Under the pieces are notes generated by a model, which was not told the origin of the DNA, made no database searches, and saw nothing but the letters and a program-made list of their open reading frames with translations. The position numbers were made by a program, and so were the translations under genes. Positions 40,081-52,844 of a DNA stretch of 64,000 bases are shown piece by piece. The first letter of the stretch is position 1. Each line of letters begins with the position of its first letter. Origin of the DNA: Xanthomonas theicola (GTDB lineage: Bacteria; Pseudomonadota; Gammaproteobacteria; Xanthomonadales; Xanthomonadaceae); assembly GCF_014236795.1 (NCBI RefSeq), contig NZ_CP049017.1, positions 1,032,001 through 1,096,000 on the forward strand, in the 5' to 3' direction.

Positions 40081-42242
40081 AAGGTCGGCTGGAATGGGTC
40101 AGGAATCGCCTGCGGCAGCGCACCGATACCGAACACGGGCAGACGTTGATCCGGGTCGTGATCTTTCTGGGTGTCATCGCCTGCATGACGATCGCGGAGA
40201 CTCTCGGTCGGCTCGCTCCCGACGTATACATGACATCGGTGCTGATGAGCGGCGTCGGCGTGTTGGTCGGCGCGGCCCTGTTCGCTGCGATCCTGGTCGC
40301 GCCCGGCAAGTCCAATCTGCGCCGCATCGTCGGCATGGCGACCGACTATGGCCTGATGACGGCGGCGATGATTCTGCTGGGAGAGCCGCTGGCCTGGCTG
40401 TACGTGATTCTCATGTGGGTCACGATCGGCAATGGCCTGCGCTACGGAAACCGCTACTTGATCGGTGCCGTCGTCTCTGCGTGCGTCAGCTTCGGTTGCG
40501 TGGTTCTGCTCAATGGTTACTGGCGCGAGAACGTCACGCTCGGGGTCGGGCTATGGGCCGGCCTCGTCGCCATTCCCATGTACCTGTCGGGGCTGTTGCG
40601 CCAGTTGACGCAGGCGACGGCCGAGGCCCGGCGCGCCAGCGAAGCCAAGAGCCGTTTCCTGGCCAACATGAGCCATGAGTTCCGCACCCCGTTGAACGGG
40701 CTGTCGGGCATGACCGAGGTGCTGGCGACGACCAAGCTGGACGCGGAGCAACGCGAGTGCGTCGGTACCATCCAGGCATCGGCGCGCAGCCTGCTTTCCC
40801 TGGTCGAAGAGGTGCTGGACATTTCGGCCATCGAGGCGGGAAAGGTCCGGACCGAGAAACACGACTTCTCGTTGCGCGAGACGCTGGCGCAGATTGGCTT
40901 GATCCTGCAGCCGCAAGCCCGTGCCAAGGCCCTCGGCTACCACCTGGAGGTCGCCGACGACGTTCCCGACCAGGTGCGTGGCGACGCTGGCCATCTGCGG
41001 CAGATCCTGCTGAATCTGGCGGGCAACGCGATCAAGTTCACCAACCTGGGGCGTGTGGATATCCGGGTTCGGATTCAGCGCGACGCCGCAGGCGAGCCGC
41101 ACCGGCTGAGTTTCGACATTGTCGACACCGGCATCGGTTTGCCGCCGGCGATGCGTCCGCGCCTGTTCGAGGCGTTCGAGCAGGTCGATGGGGGCCTGTC
41201 CCGGCGTTACGAGGGAACCGGGTTGGGGACGACGATCGCCAAGGGCCTGGTCGAGGCGATGGGCGGCAGCATCGGCTACCAGGAAAGCCCGCCGCGCGGG
41301 AGCCGCTTCTGGTTCGAGTTGCCGTTCGAGGCAGCGGCCGCTTCGTCGCTGCCCACCCAGCCTGCGGACGCTGCGGCCGAAGAGGCCGTCGCGCCAGGCG
41401 GCAACATCATCGCGTTCACCGACCCGTTCCTGCGGCATCGCGCGCGCGTGCGCAGCATGCGCGTTCTGGTTGCCGACGACCATGCCGCCAATCGCATGGT
41501 GCTGCAACGCTTGCTGCAGAAGGCTGGCCATCGCGTCGTCTGTCTCGATGGCGCCGAAGCCGTGCTCGATGCGCTTGCCGAAACCGATTTCGATGCCGTC
41601 ATCGTCGATCTGCACATGCCCGGGATGAGCGGGTTGGACATGCTCAAGCAGTTGCGGCTCATGCAGGCCGGCCGACCGCGTATCCCGGTGGTGGTCCTCA
41701 GCGCCGACGTCACGCCGGAGTCGATCCAGCGTTGCGAGCAGGCCGGCGCACATACCTTCCTGGCAAAACCGGTGGTGGCGTCGAGGTTGCTGGATACGCT
41801 GGCCGATATTGCGACCGACGGCAGACTGCGTCCCTCCGAGGCGCAGACACCGCCTCGGTTCGCCGCGGAAGGCGTGCTGGATGCGTCGGTCCTGGACGAA
41901 CTGGCGGGCCTGGGCATGGGCGATGGGTTCGAGCGTGAGTTCATCTCCCAATGCCTCAACGACGCAAAGGGCTGCCTCGGCGGCGTGCAGATGGCCGGCG
42001 AGGCCGAGAACTGGGAACGGTTGCGGGAACATGCGCACGCGGTCAAAGGCGTGGCGAGCAACCTGGGCCTGGTGAAGACGGCCAGCCTGGGCGGCGAGCT
42101 GATGCGAATGGCCGACTGGCAGATGCGCAGCGAATGGCGGCAGTGCCTCGCCGCGCTCAACGCCAGCCTGACCGAAGGCAGGCAGGTGCTGGATTTGCGG
42201 GCATTGCAAAGCGGGCAGCAAGACGGTAACGAGTCGCGCTGA
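40077..42242 (+). CDS. rpfC: RpfC hybrid sensor kinase for DSF
   Basis: 721 aa from the GTG overlapping the rpfG stop. The N-terminal input region has about five membrane helices (first VVIFLGVIACMTIAETL, residues 27-43; the last ends near 173). The phospho-acceptor His is at residue 200 (FLANMSHEFRTPLNGLSGMT). The ATPase region follows (LLNLAGNAIKFTNLG, GTGLGTTIAKGLVEAMGGSI). The receiver domain has LVADDHAANRM and VIVDLHMPGMSGLDML, and the HPt domain has LREHAHAVKGVASNLGL. It also restrains RpfF by binding in known systems. It converges on rpfF across a hairpin. Confidence 0.97.
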   Translation: MKGRLEWVRNRLRQRTDTEHGQTLIRVVIFLGVIACMTIAETLGRLAPDVYMTSVLMSGVGVLVGAALFAAILVAPGKSNLRRIVGMATDYGLMTAAMILLGEPLAWLYVILMWVTIGNGLRYGNRYLIGAVVSACVSFGCVVLLNGYWRENVTLGVGLWAGLVAIPMYLSGLLRQLTQATAEARRASEAKSRFLANMSHEFRTPLNGLSGMTEVLATTKLDAEQRECVGTIQASARSLLSLVEEVLDISAIEAGKVRTEKHDFSLRETLAQIGLILQPQARAKALGYHLEVADDVPDQVRGDAGHLRQILLNLAGNAIKFTNLGRVDIRVRIQRDAAGEPHRLSFDIVDTGIGLPPAMRPRLFEAFEQVDGGLSRRYEGTGLGTTIAKGLVEAMGGSIGYQESPPRGSRFWFELPFEAAAASSLPTQPADAAAEEAVAPGGNIIAFTDPFLRHRARVRSMRVLVADDHAANRMVLQRLLQKAGHRVVCLDGAEAVLDALAETDFDAVIVDLHMPGMSGLDMLKQLRLMQAGRPRIPVVVLSADVTPESIQRCEQAGAHTFLAKPVVASRLLDTLADIATDGRLRPSEAQTPPRFAAEGVLDASVLDELAGLGMGDGFEREFISQCLNDAKGCLGGVQMAGEAENWERLREHAHAVKGVASNLGLVKTASLGGELMRMADWQMRSEWRQCLAALNASLTEGRQVLDLRALQSGQQDGNESR

Positions 42243-42247
42243 GGAAA

Positions 42248-42266
42248 GCCCGGCCCGCGGCCGGGC
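42248..42266. terminator. bidirectional hairpin between rpfC and rpfF
   Basis: GCCCGGCC CGC GGCCGGGC is a perfect 8-bp GC stem in the 48-bp gap between the convergent rpfC and rpfF stops. No U-tract on either side. Confidence 0.55.
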
Positions 42267-42290
42267 CGGCCCCCTTCCGGATTGATGTCT

Positions 42291-43166
42291 CTACGCGAGT
42301 GCGGCGACGCTTTGCGCGCGTCGGCTCTGGGCACGTACCAGGCGATCCATCATCCGCAGCGATTTGTCGTCCAGCGCAAGCGCGGTGTCCACCCAGATTT
42401 CGGTGATCGCCATCAGCTCGTGCAATGGAACCTGCCGCGAGGTCCTGCGCACGGCGTTCATTGCCAGATGGGAGAGCTTGCTGCGCCTTTGATTGCGGAT
42501 CAGCTCCTGGACCGCGGCTTTTCCATGGCCCTTGGGAACCAGGACATCGACCACGCCGAGGGCGTGCATCTGCTCGCTGCTGTAGACCGTTCCTTCCAGA
42601 ATGATCCGCTCCGCCAGCTGCGGCGAGACCCTCTGGCACAGGAACGAATAGGCGCCCATGCCCGGAAACAGGCCGAACAACACTTCCGGCAAACCCAGCC
42701 CGACGCCTTCCTCCGCCACGATGGTATGGCAGGCCAGGGCCATTTCCAGGCCTCCGCCCAAGGCGTCGCCTTGCAGCAGCGCAATGGTGCGCACGTCGCC
42801 GCCCAGTCCGGCATGCAGGGTATGCACGCCCTCCACGCAACGCCTGGCATAGGCGAGCAAGCCGTTCTTGTCCCGCAACCGGATCAGTTGCGTGAACAGT
42901 TCCAGGTCTCCGCCGAGGTTGAAGACGCTCGCATCCGAAGCGAGGACGAAATGCCGAAGTTGTCCGCGTGCAAGCGGACTGCCCCCGCTCAGGGTGATGG
43001 CGTCGGTGAAACTCCACATGTCGTCCAGCAGGTCGCCGCGAAAGCAGGGGCGCGCGCCGCTGGCGGCATCGTTGTGCATGAACATCCAATGCACATCGCC
43101 ATCGACGCTGGAGTCGACACGGATGGTGGAAAAACGGGGGGTGAGCAAACGTTTGTCGACGTTCAT
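42291..43166 (-). CDS. rpfF: RpfF, DSF synthase
   Basis: Crotonase-fold bifunctional thioesterase/dehydratase that converts 3-hydroxyacyl-ACP to DSF-type cis-2-unsaturated fatty acids. 291 aa, as in the family. The two catalytic glutamates known from X. campestris RpfF are present at the same numbers: Glu141 (DALGGGLEMALACH) and Glu161 (GLGLPEVLFGLFPGMGA). The start at 43166 gives MNVDKRLLTPRFSTIRVDSS. It is transcribed towards rpfC. The upstream gap to rpfB (about 240 bp) shows no further gene. Confidence 0.97.
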   Translation of the reverse strand: MNVDKRLLTPRFSTIRVDSSVDGDVHWMFMHNDAASGARPCFRGDLLDDMWSFTDAITLSGGSPLARGQLRHFVLASDASVFNLGGDLELFTQLIRLRDKNGLLAYARRCVEGVHTLHAGLGGDVRTIALLQGDALGGGLEMALACHTIVAEEGVGLGLPEVLFGLFPGMGAYSFLCQRVSPQLAERIILEGTVYSSEQMHALGVVDVLVPKGHGKAAVQELIRNQRRSKLSHLAMNAVRRTSRQVPLHELMAITEIWVDTALALDDKSLRMMDRLVRAQSRRAQSVAALA

Positions 43167-43405
43167 GGGACTTCCTCGGTTTGGTGGACAGCGAACCGCG
43201 TGCGCCAAGCTGAGCGGCACGCGAACCGATGCTACACCTCCATAAACAGAGGGTTTGCAGGCTGCTGGAGACGGAAATCGGTCACGTTTGCGCGCATGTC
43301 TGCGGGGGCGCGACGACCGCCGGGGTCGGCGCGCCGGACCCGGGTCCGGCGCGGCGGCGTGGGCTGCGCCTGCATGGCAATGGGCCAGACCCGGGGGAAC
43401 CGGGT

Positions 43406-45091
43406 TCAGATGTTCCGGGCGCTGTCGCGCAGCTCCCGCCGCAGGATCTTGCCGACGTTGGTCTTGGGCAGTTCCTTGCGGAACTCGATGATGTGCGGGT
43501 GCTTGTACCCGGTCAGGTTGGCGCGGGCGTGGGCCTTGACGTCCTCGGCGGTGAGGTTGGGGTCCTTCTTGACGATGACCACCTTGACCACCTCGCCGGA
43601 TTTCTCGTCCGGCACCCCGACCGCGGCCACTTCCAGCACGCCGGGCATCATCGCGATCACGTCCTCGACCTCGTTCGGGTACACGTTGAAGCCCGACACC
43701 AGGATCATGTCCTTCTTGCGGTCGACGATATAGAAGAAGCCCTGCGGATCCATCCGCGCCATGTCGCCGGTATGCAGCCAGCCGTCGGCATCGACCGCGG
43801 CGGCGGTGTCCTCCGGTCGCCGCCAATAGCCCTTCATCACCTGCGGGCCCTGGATGCACAATTCGCCCACCTCGCCCTGCGCCAGGATCCGGCCCTGGTC
43901 GTCCTTGACACAGGCATCGGTGGACGGGAGCGGCAGGCCGATGGCGCCGTTGTACTCGGTCAGCGTCAACGGGTTGATGCAGGCGGCCGGCGAGGTCTCG
44001 GTCAGGCCGTAGGCCTCGACCAGGGCCATCCCGGTCACCTGCTTCCAGCGCTCGGCCACGGCCCGCTGCACCGCCATGCCGCCGCCCAGGGTGAACTTCA
44101 GCGCCGAGAAATCCACCTGCTCGAAGCCGGGCGTGTTGAGCAGGCCGTTGAACAGCGTGTTGACGCCGGTGAAGGCGGTGAAGCGGGTCTTCTTCAATTC
44201 CTTGACGAAGCCGGGCATGTCGCGCGGATTGCTGATCAGGTGATTGAGACCGCCGATCTTCATGAACACCAGGCCGTTCGCAGTCAGCGCGAAGATGTGG
44301 TACAGCGGCAGCGCGGTGATGATGACTTCCTTGCCTTCCTCCAGTTCGCCGGTCGCGGTGATCCAAACGCTGGCCTGCAGCATGTTCGCGACCAGGTTGC
44401 GGTGGGTCAGCATCGCGCCCTTGGCCACCCCGGTGGTGCCGCCGGTGTACTGCAGGAAGGCGATGTCGTCGGGCTCGATGTCCAGCGGCGGCAGCGCGTG
44501 CAGGCGACCCAGCGCCAGCGTGTCGCGGAAGCGGACCGCATTGGGGATGTCGTAGTCGGGCACCAGCTTCTTGACGTACTTCAGCACGAAGTTGACCAGC
44601 GCGCCTTTCGGGAAGCCGAGCATGTCGCCCAAGCCGGTGGTGATGATGTGCTTGAGCGGCGTGTCGGCCAGCACCTCCTGCACGGTCTTGCCGAAGTTGT
44701 CGATCACCACGATCGCGCTGGCGCCGGAGTCGACCAGCTGGTGGCGCAATTCGCGCGGCGTGTACAGCGGATTGACGTTGACCACGGTCATGCCGGCCAG
44801 CAGTACGCCGAAGATGGCGATCGGGTATTGCAGGCAGTTGGGCATCATCAGCGCGACGCGGTCGCCCTTCTTGAGCTGCAACTCGCCCAGCAGGTAGGCG
44901 GCGAAGTGCCGGGCCAGTTCGCCGGCCTCGCGGTAGGTCAGGGTCTTGCCGAAGTTGCAGTAGGCCGGGCGGTCGCCGAACTTGGCGACGGAGGTTTCGA
45001 AGACGGCGGCGACGGATCGGTACGCGTTGACGTCGATCTCGGCGGGAATGCTGGCCGGATAACTCTGCAACCACGGACGTTCCTGACTCAT
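43406..45091 (-). CDS. rpfB: RpfB, long-chain fatty acyl-CoA ligase
   Basis: 561-residue AMP-forming ligase (FadD type), linked to DSF turnover in Xanthomonas. Adenylation motifs are FLQYTGGTTGVAKGAMLTHR (P-loop), VEAYGLTETSPA, GWLHTGDMARMDPQGFFYIV and DRKKDMILVSGFNVYPNEVE, with the C-terminal catalytic Lys in LPKTNVGKILRRELRD. The start at 45091 (MSQERPWLQSYPAS) matches the usual N terminus; longer in-frame extensions would run into the divergent lipoprotein gene. Confidence 0.96.
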   Translation of the reverse strand: MSQERPWLQSYPASIPAEIDVNAYRSVAAVFETSVAKFGDRPAYCNFGKTLTYREAGELARHFAAYLLGELQLKKGDRVALMMPNCLQYPIAIFGVLLAGMTVVNVNPLYTPRELRHQLVDSGASAIVVIDNFGKTVQEVLADTPLKHIITTGLGDMLGFPKGALVNFVLKYVKKLVPDYDIPNAVRFRDTLALGRLHALPPLDIEPDDIAFLQYTGGTTGVAKGAMLTHRNLVANMLQASVWITATGELEEGKEVIITALPLYHIFALTANGLVFMKIGGLNHLISNPRDMPGFVKELKKTRFTAFTGVNTLFNGLLNTPGFEQVDFSALKFTLGGGMAVQRAVAERWKQVTGMALVEAYGLTETSPAACINPLTLTEYNGAIGLPLPSTDACVKDDQGRILAQGEVGELCIQGPQVMKGYWRRPEDTAAAVDADGWLHTGDMARMDPQGFFYIVDRKKDMILVSGFNVYPNEVEDVIAMMPGVLEVAAVGVPDEKSGEVVKVVIVKKDPNLTAEDVKAHARANLTGYKHPHIIEFRKELPKTNVGKILRRELRDSARNI

Positions 45092-45200
45092 GTACTCCCC
45101 CCTCGTGTGGAATGCTGCCGCATGCCGACGCAACGCCGCGGCGTGGCGAGTGGCAGGATACCGTTCCGCATGAAAAAGGCGAAGTCGAGGAGGAATCCCG

Positions 45201-45635
45201 ATGCGACAGGCATGGGTGTGGGGATGGGGTTGCGCGCTGGCGCTGGTATTGCCCGGCTGCCAGCGCGATTCGGCGGAACAGCGGCTGCGCAAGGACATCG
45301 CCACGTTGCAGGAGGCGGTGGAGGAACATCGCCCGCGCGATGCGATGGCCGCCGTGGCCGACGATTTCGCGGGCGAGGCGGGGATGGATCGTGCTGCGCT
45401 GCACAACCTATTGCGCGCGCAATTCCTGGCCAATGCGCGGATCGGGGTGAGCACCGGGCCGCTGTCGATCGCGCTGCAGGGCGACGACGCCACCGTGCGT
45501 TTCGACGCGGTAGTCAGCGGCGGCGACGCGCGCCTGCTCCCCGAGCGGATGCAACGCTATGCGGTGGTCACCGGCTGGCGCGAGCAGGACGGTCGCTGGC
45601 GGCTGCGGCATGCGCAATGGAGTGCGGCGCCGTAG
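45201..45635 (+). CDS. predicted lipoprotein, function unknown
   Basis: 144 residues. The signal peptide ends in a lipobox (ALVLPGC, Cys near residue 20), which predicts outer-membrane or inner-membrane lipid anchoring. The body (LRKDIATLQEAVEEHRPRDA, DRAALHNLLRAQFLANARIG, then beta-rich FDAVVSGGDARLLPERMQRY) suggests a nuclear-transport-factor-like fold. The gene is divergent from rpfB and ends 195 bp from acnA. Confidence 0.75.
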   Translation: MRQAWVWGWGCALALVLPGCQRDSAEQRLRKDIATLQEAVEEHRPRDAMAAVADDFAGEAGMDRAALHNLLRAQFLANARIGVSTGPLSIALQGDDATVRFDAVVSGGDARLLPERMQRYAVVTGWREQDGRWRLRHAQWSAAP

Positions 45636-45829
45636 CAAGTGGCGCGTGCGCGCCAAACGGCAATCGCCCCGTTCGGGAACGGGGCGGATTCGATACAGGA
45701 GGTCTGGCGGGGACAGACGCGTACTTCGAAACCTCGCGCCGATGCGCAGGCAGCGCGTACGCGAGCGCCAGTGCGTACCTGCGCGAGCGCGCACGGCGCC
45801 CACGCAGGACGCCGTGCATCTGGGCGGCC

Positions 45830-48598
<2,769 letters not shown>

Positions 48599-48746
48599 CG
48601 TGGAACTCCTATGGCGTCGCGGCTGTAGGGACTGCACCCAGTCTGACCGATTCAGTGTGTACGCAGGGTGTGACCGGCGCGGCATGCGGCCTTGAGTATG
48701 ACGCCTGAAGTATGTAAAATTCTTGCATACCTCGCGGAGCCCGCCC

Positions 48747-49004
48747 ATGGAAGCCACCGTCGCCGAGCGCGGCCAGATCACCTTGCCCAAGGCCGTGCGC
48801 GACGCGCTGGGCCTGAGCAAGGGCACCATCCTGAAGGTGGAGCTGGACGGCGGCCGCATCATCCTGCGCAAGAGCGTGGACGATGCGATCTCGCGCGCAC
48901 GCGGCCGCTTCAAGCTCGACGGCTTCGCCAGCACCGACGAAGCGATGCGTGCGATCCGCGGCCGCGCGCCCGGCGATCCGTTCGAACCCGACGCCACGGC
49001 ATGA
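48747..49004 (+). CDS. VapB-type antitoxin (AbrB/SpoVT fold)
   Basis: 85 residues. The swapped-hairpin DNA-binding domain is at the N terminus ([39 protein letters not shown]); the C-terminal tail should wrap the toxin. ATG 48747 begins exactly at the domain, whereas an earlier in-frame start at 48723 would add eight unlikely residues. Its stop overlaps the toxin start (ATGA). Confidence 0.85.
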   Translation: MEATVAERGQITLPKAVRDALGLSKGTILKVELDGGRIILRKSVDDAISRARGRFKLDGFASTDEAMRAIRGRAPGDPFEPDATA

Positions 49005-49405
49005 TCGCGATCGACTCCGCGGTGCTGGTGGACCTGCTGGCCGACGGCCCGCAGGCCGATGCCACCGAAGCCTGCCTGCGCCAGTGCCTGAGCAACGGCC
49101 CGGTGGTGGTGTGCGACATCGTCCTGTCCGAGGTCTGCGGCGCGCTACGCGACGGCGCCGAGGCGCTGTCGGTGCTGGAGGACATGAGCATCCGCTTCAA
49201 TGCGCTGGAGGCCAAGTCGGCCCTGCGTGCCGGCGAGATGCAGCGCCGCTTCCGCGCCCGCGGCGGCCAGCGCGAGCGGGTGGTGGCCGATTTCCTGATC
49301 GGCGCCCATGCGTTGCTGCAATGCGATGGCCTGATCACCCGCGACGACGGCTTTTTCCGCGACTACTTCAAGGGCCTGAAGATCATCGTTCCCAAGCCGG
49401 CCTGA
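49001..49405 (+). CDS. VapC-type PIN-domain ribonuclease toxin
   Basis: 134-residue PIN nuclease. The acidic quartet is present: Asp in [14 protein letters not shown] (near residue 5), Glu in [12 protein letters not shown], Asp in [13 protein letters not shown] and Asp in [16 protein letters not shown]. It is coupled to the antitoxin by a 4-nt overlap. The module lies between acnA and acnB, 51 bp before acnB and on its strand, so read-through into acnB is possible. Confidence 0.88.
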   Translation: MIAIDSAVLVDLLADGPQADATEACLRQCLSNGPVVVCDIVLSEVCGALRDGAEALSVLEDMSIRFNALEAKSALRAGEMQRRFRARGGQRERVVADFLIGAHALLQCDGLITRDDGFFRDYFKGLKIIVPKPA

Positions 49406-49456
49406 CGCCGCTCATCCGTTTACCGCTCGTCCCTACCGAAATTCCGGAGAACCCGC

Positions 49457-52048
49457 ATGTTGGAAGCCTACCGCCACCACGTTGCAGAGCGCGCCGCGCT
49501 CGGAATCCCGCCGTTGCCGCTGAGCGCGCAGCAGACCGCCGACGTCGTCGAACTGCTGAAGAACCCGCCGGCCGGCGAGGAACAGTTCCTGGTCGAACTG
49601 CTGAGCCAGCGCGTGCCGGCCGGCGTGGACGACGCGGCCAAGGTCAAGGCCTCGTACCTGGCCGCGGTCGCCTTCGGCACCGAGCACACCCCGTTGATCT
49701 CGCCCACGCGCGCCACCGAACTGCTCGGCACCATGCTGGGCGGCTACAACATCCACCCGCTGATCGCATTGCTGGACGATCCCGCGCTGGGCGCGGTCGC
49801 GGCCGAGGGCCTGAAGCACACGCTGCTGATCTTCGACGCGTTCCACGACGTGCAGGAAAAGGCCGAGGCCGGCAACGCGCACGCCAAGGCGGTGCTGCAG
49901 AGCTGGGCGCAGGCCGAATGGTTCACCAGCAAGCCGGAAGTGCCGCAGAGCCTGACCGTCACCGTGTTCAAGGTACCGGGCGAGACCAACACCGACGACC
50001 TGTCGCCGGCGCCGGACGCCACCACCCGCCCGGACATCCCGATGCACGCGCTGGCGATGCTGAAGAACAAGCGCGACGGCGCCGCGTTCGTGCCCGAGGA
50101 AGACGGCAAGCGCGGGCCGATCCAGGCGATCGCCGATCTCAAGGACAAGGGCCACCTGGTCGCCTACGTCGGCGACGTGGTCGGTACCGGCTCCAGCCGC
50201 AAGTCGGCCACCAACTCGGTGCTGTGGTGGACCGGCGAGGACATCCCGTACATCCCCAACAAGCGCTTCGGCGGCGTGTGCCTGGGCTCGAAGATCGCGC
50301 CGATCTTCTACAACACGATGGAAGACGCCGGCGCGCTGCCGATCGAGCTGGACGTGTCGCAGATGGAGCACGGCGACGTGGTCGAGTTGCGTCCCTACGA
50401 GGGCAAGGCGCTGAAGGACGGGCAGGTGATCGCCGAGTTCGCGATGAAGTCCGAGGTGCTGTTCGACGAGGTGCGCGCCGGCGGCCGCATCCCGCTGATC
50501 GTCGGCCGCGGCCTGACCGCCAAGGCGCGCGAGTTCCTCGGCCTGCCGCCGTCGGACCTGTTCCGCCTGCCGATGGTGCCGGCCGATACCGGCAAGGGCT
50601 TCTCGCTGGCGCAGAAGATGGTCGGCCGCGCCTGCGGCCTGGCCGAAGGCCAGGGCATGCGCCCGGGCACCTATTGCGAGCCGAAGATGACCTCGGTGGG
50701 GTCGCAGGACACCACCGGCCCGATGACCCGCGACGAACTGAAGGACCTGGCCTGCCTGGGCTTCTCCGCCGACCTGGTGATGCAGTCGTTCTGCCACACC
50801 GCGGCGTATCCGAAGCCGGTGGACGTCAAGACCCACCACACCCTGCCGGCGTTCATTTCCACCCGCGGCGGCGTGTCGCTGCGCCCGGGCGACGGCGTGA
50901 TCCACAGCTGGCTCAACCGTATGCTGCTGCCCGACACCGTCGGCACCGGCGGCGACTCGCACACCCGCTTCCCGATCGGCATCTCGTTCCCGGCCGGCTC
51001 CGGCCTGGTCGCGTTCGCCGCGGCCACCGGGGTGATGCCGCTGGACATGCCCGAGTCGGTGCTGGTGCGCTTCAAGGGGCAGATGCAGCCGGGCGTGACC
51101 CTGCGCGACCTGGTCAACGCGATCCCGCTGTACGCGATCCAGGCCGGCCTGCTGACCGTGGCCAAGCAGGGCAAGAAGAACATCTTCTCCGGCCGCATCC
51201 TGGAGATCGAAGGCTTGCCGCACCTGAAGGTGGAGCAGGCGTTCGAGCTGTCCGACGCCTCGGCCGAACGTTCCGCCGCCGGCTGCACGGTGCGCCTGGA
51301 CAAGGCGCCGATCATCGAATATCTGACCAGCAACATCACCCTGCTGCGCTGGATGATCGCCGAGGGCTACGCCGATGCGCGCACCCTGGGCCGCCGGATC
51401 AAGAAGATGGAGGAGTGGCTGGCCGATCCGCAGCTGCTCGAGCCCGACGCCGACGCCGACTACGCCGCCGTCATCGAGATCGACCTGGCCGACATCTACG
51501 AGCCGATCGTGGCCTGCCCGAACGATCCGGACGACGTCAAGACGCTGTCCGAGGTCGCCGGCGCGGCGATCGACGAGGTGTTCATCGGTTCGTGCATGAC
51601 CAACATCGGCCACTTCCGCGCCGCGGCCAAGCTGCTGGAAGGCAAGCGCGACATCCCGACCCGGCTGTGGGTCGCGCCGCCGACCAAGATGGACGCCTCC
51701 GAGCTGACCAAGGAAGGCCACTACGGCACCTTCGGCGCGGCCGGCGCGCGCATGGAGATGCCGGGCTGCTCGCTGTGCATGGGCAATCAGGCGCAGGCGC
51801 GCGAGGGCGCCACGGTGTTCTCCACCTCCACCCGCAACTTCCCCAACCGGCTGGGCCGCAACACCAACGTGTACCTGGGCTCGGCGGAACTGGCGGCGAT
51901 CTGCTCGCGCCTGGGCCGCATCCCGACCCGGGAGGAGTACATGGCCGAGGTGGGCGTGATCAAGACCAGCGGCGAGCAGATCTACCGCTACATGAACTTC
52001 GACCAGATCCAGGACTACCAGGACGTGGCCGACACCGTCGCGGCCTGA
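49457..52048 (+). CDS. acnB: bifunctional aconitate hydratase 2 / 2-methylisocitrate dehydratase
   Basis: 863-residue AcnB of the TCA cycle. The N-terminal HEAT-like helical domain (residues 1-160) precedes the swivel domain ([20 protein letters not shown] near residue 240). The catalytic domain has [20 protein letters not shown] and Fe-S cluster ligands in [16 protein letters not shown] and [13 protein letters not shown]. Start 49457; a strong hairpin follows the stop at 52073. Confidence 0.97.
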   Translation: MLEAYRHHVAERAALGIPPLPLSAQQTADVVELLKNPPAGEEQFLVELLSQRVPAGVDDAAKVKASYLAAVAFGTEHTPLISPTRATELLGTMLGGYNIHPLIALLDDPALGAVAAEGLKHTLLIFDAFHDVQEKAEAGNAHAKAVLQSWAQAEWFTSKPEVPQSLTVTVFKVPGETNTDDLSPAPDATTRPDIPMHALAMLKNKRDGAAFVPEEDGKRGPIQAIADLKDKGHLVAYVGDVVGTGSSRKSATNSVLWWTGEDIPYIPNKRFGGVCLGSKIAPIFYNTMEDAGALPIELDVSQMEHGDVVELRPYEGKALKDGQVIAEFAMKSEVLFDEVRAGGRIPLIVGRGLTAKAREFLGLPPSDLFRLPMVPADTGKGFSLAQKMVGRACGLAEGQGMRPGTYCEPKMTSVGSQDTTGPMTRDELKDLACLGFSADLVMQSFCHTAAYPKPVDVKTHHTLPAFISTRGGVSLRPGDGVIHSWLNRMLLPDTVGTGGDSHTRFPIGISFPAGSGLVAFAAATGVMPLDMPESVLVRFKGQMQPGVTLRDLVNAIPLYAIQAGLLTVAKQGKKNIFSGRILEIEGLPHLKVEQAFELSDASAERSAAGCTVRLDKAPIIEYLTSNITLLRWMIAEGYADARTLGRRIKKMEEWLADPQLLEPDADADYAAVIEIDLADIYEPIVACPNDPDDVKTLSEVAGAAIDEVFIGSCMTNIGHFRAAAKLLEGKRDIPTRLWVAPPTKMDASELTKEGHYGTFGAAGARMEMPGCSLCMGNQAQAREGATVFSTSTRNFPNRLGRNTNVYLGSAELAAICSRLGRIPTREEYMAEVGVIKTSGEQIYRYMNFDQIQDYQDVADTVAA

Positions 52049-52072
52049 TCGGGCGCGGTCGGACGCTGCAAC

Positions 52073-52098
52073 GGAAGCCCGGCCAAGGCCGGGCTTCC
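52073..52098 (+). terminator. terminator-like hairpin after acnB
   Basis: GGAAGCCCGGCC AA GGCCGGGCTTCC, a perfect 12-bp stem with a 2-nt apex, 25 bp after the acnB stop. No U-tract follows, but the stem is very stable. Confidence 0.7.
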
Positions 52099-52130
52099 GC
52101 GTTGTGGCGCTGGCCTGGCCGTATCGCCTG

Positions 52131-52235
52131 CTGGAAGGCTTCAGCCCCGACCGGTGATGTGGGGCCGGCGGCGTGTCGGTGGCGTTCGTCGCGGTTGATG
52201 GCCCGAGGCCACGTAGAGCCGCTCCTGCAGGAGCG
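52131..52235 (+). repeat. cluster of REP-like palindromes
   Basis: CTGGAAGGCTTCAGCCCCGACC (52131-52152) and GTAGAGCC followed by the palindrome CGCTCCTGCAGGAGCG (52213-52235) resemble the GTAG-headed repeats near recJ and at 21790. A third partial copy (GAAGGGCTTCGGCCC) lies near 52262. Confidence 0.5.
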
Positions 52236-52289
52236 TGCACGCGTTGGCCGGCTGCCGTGCGGGAAGGGCTTCGGCCCATAAGCGCCGAC

Positions 52290-52561
52290 CCAAAATTCGT
52301 GCAACGCATCCTGCCGATACGTTCTGTGCCGGGCCGCATGCACCTGGCAAGGAAGCCGGCCCGCGCACCGTCCGGCACCCGTTCGCCGAGCGAACCCCCC
52401 AGCACTTGCGCGAGGCTCCACAGCGCCTCGGCGGTCTGATCGAAGGCAAGGATGCGCGCCTGCGCGTCGATCACCACCACGCGCTCGGACGCCTGCTGCA
52501 GGTGGCGCAGCAGGGCCTGCCTCGGCGCCGCACAGAAGCGGAAGCGCGGCCGCGGCGGCAT
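52290..52561 (-). pseudogene. PAS-domain sensor relic
   Basis: A stretch in the minus strand reads QALLRHLQQASERVVVIDAQ, ARILAFDQTAEALWSLAQVL and GERVPDGARAGFLARCM, the first half of a PAS fold like those at the start of cyclic-di-GMP turnover proteins. No output domain follows before REP-like sequence, so it is a fragment. The rest of 52236-52844 shows no gene. Confidence 0.5.
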
Positions 52562-52844
52562 CGCTGGACGCCATCGGCGTGCGGGTGCGCTGGCACGGCA
52601 TGCACTCAGCGCCCGGCAACGCGGTCGGGCAGGACCACGCCGCCTTCGCCAATGCCGCGGCGGGCCGGGGCGGTCCAGGCCGCGCCCGGACGCCCGCGCG
52701 CCGCAGCACCCGGCACCCCGGCGCGGTGTGCCCGTGCGTGCACGGGACAGGGCCGTCGCTCGCTGGTCGGCGGGGTTCCTGGTTCTTGCCTGCCGCGCAT
52801 GCAACCAAGCGCGGCCAGGCCTCTCTGGATCGCAGTGAGCGAGC

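Noticed and set aside
40060..40100. rpfH between rpfG and rpfC
   Set aside because: The rpfG stop and the rpfC GTG overlap, leaving no space for another gene.
49433..52804. 1123-codon minus-strand open frame opposite acnB
   Set aside because: Antisense shadow of acnB. Only its first part (52290-52561), outside acnB, shows real PAS-like sequence and is listed as a relic.
51960..52808. 282-codon minus-strand open frame downstream of acnB
   Set aside because: It overlaps the acnB 3' end and REP-like repeats; no domain is readable in this frame.
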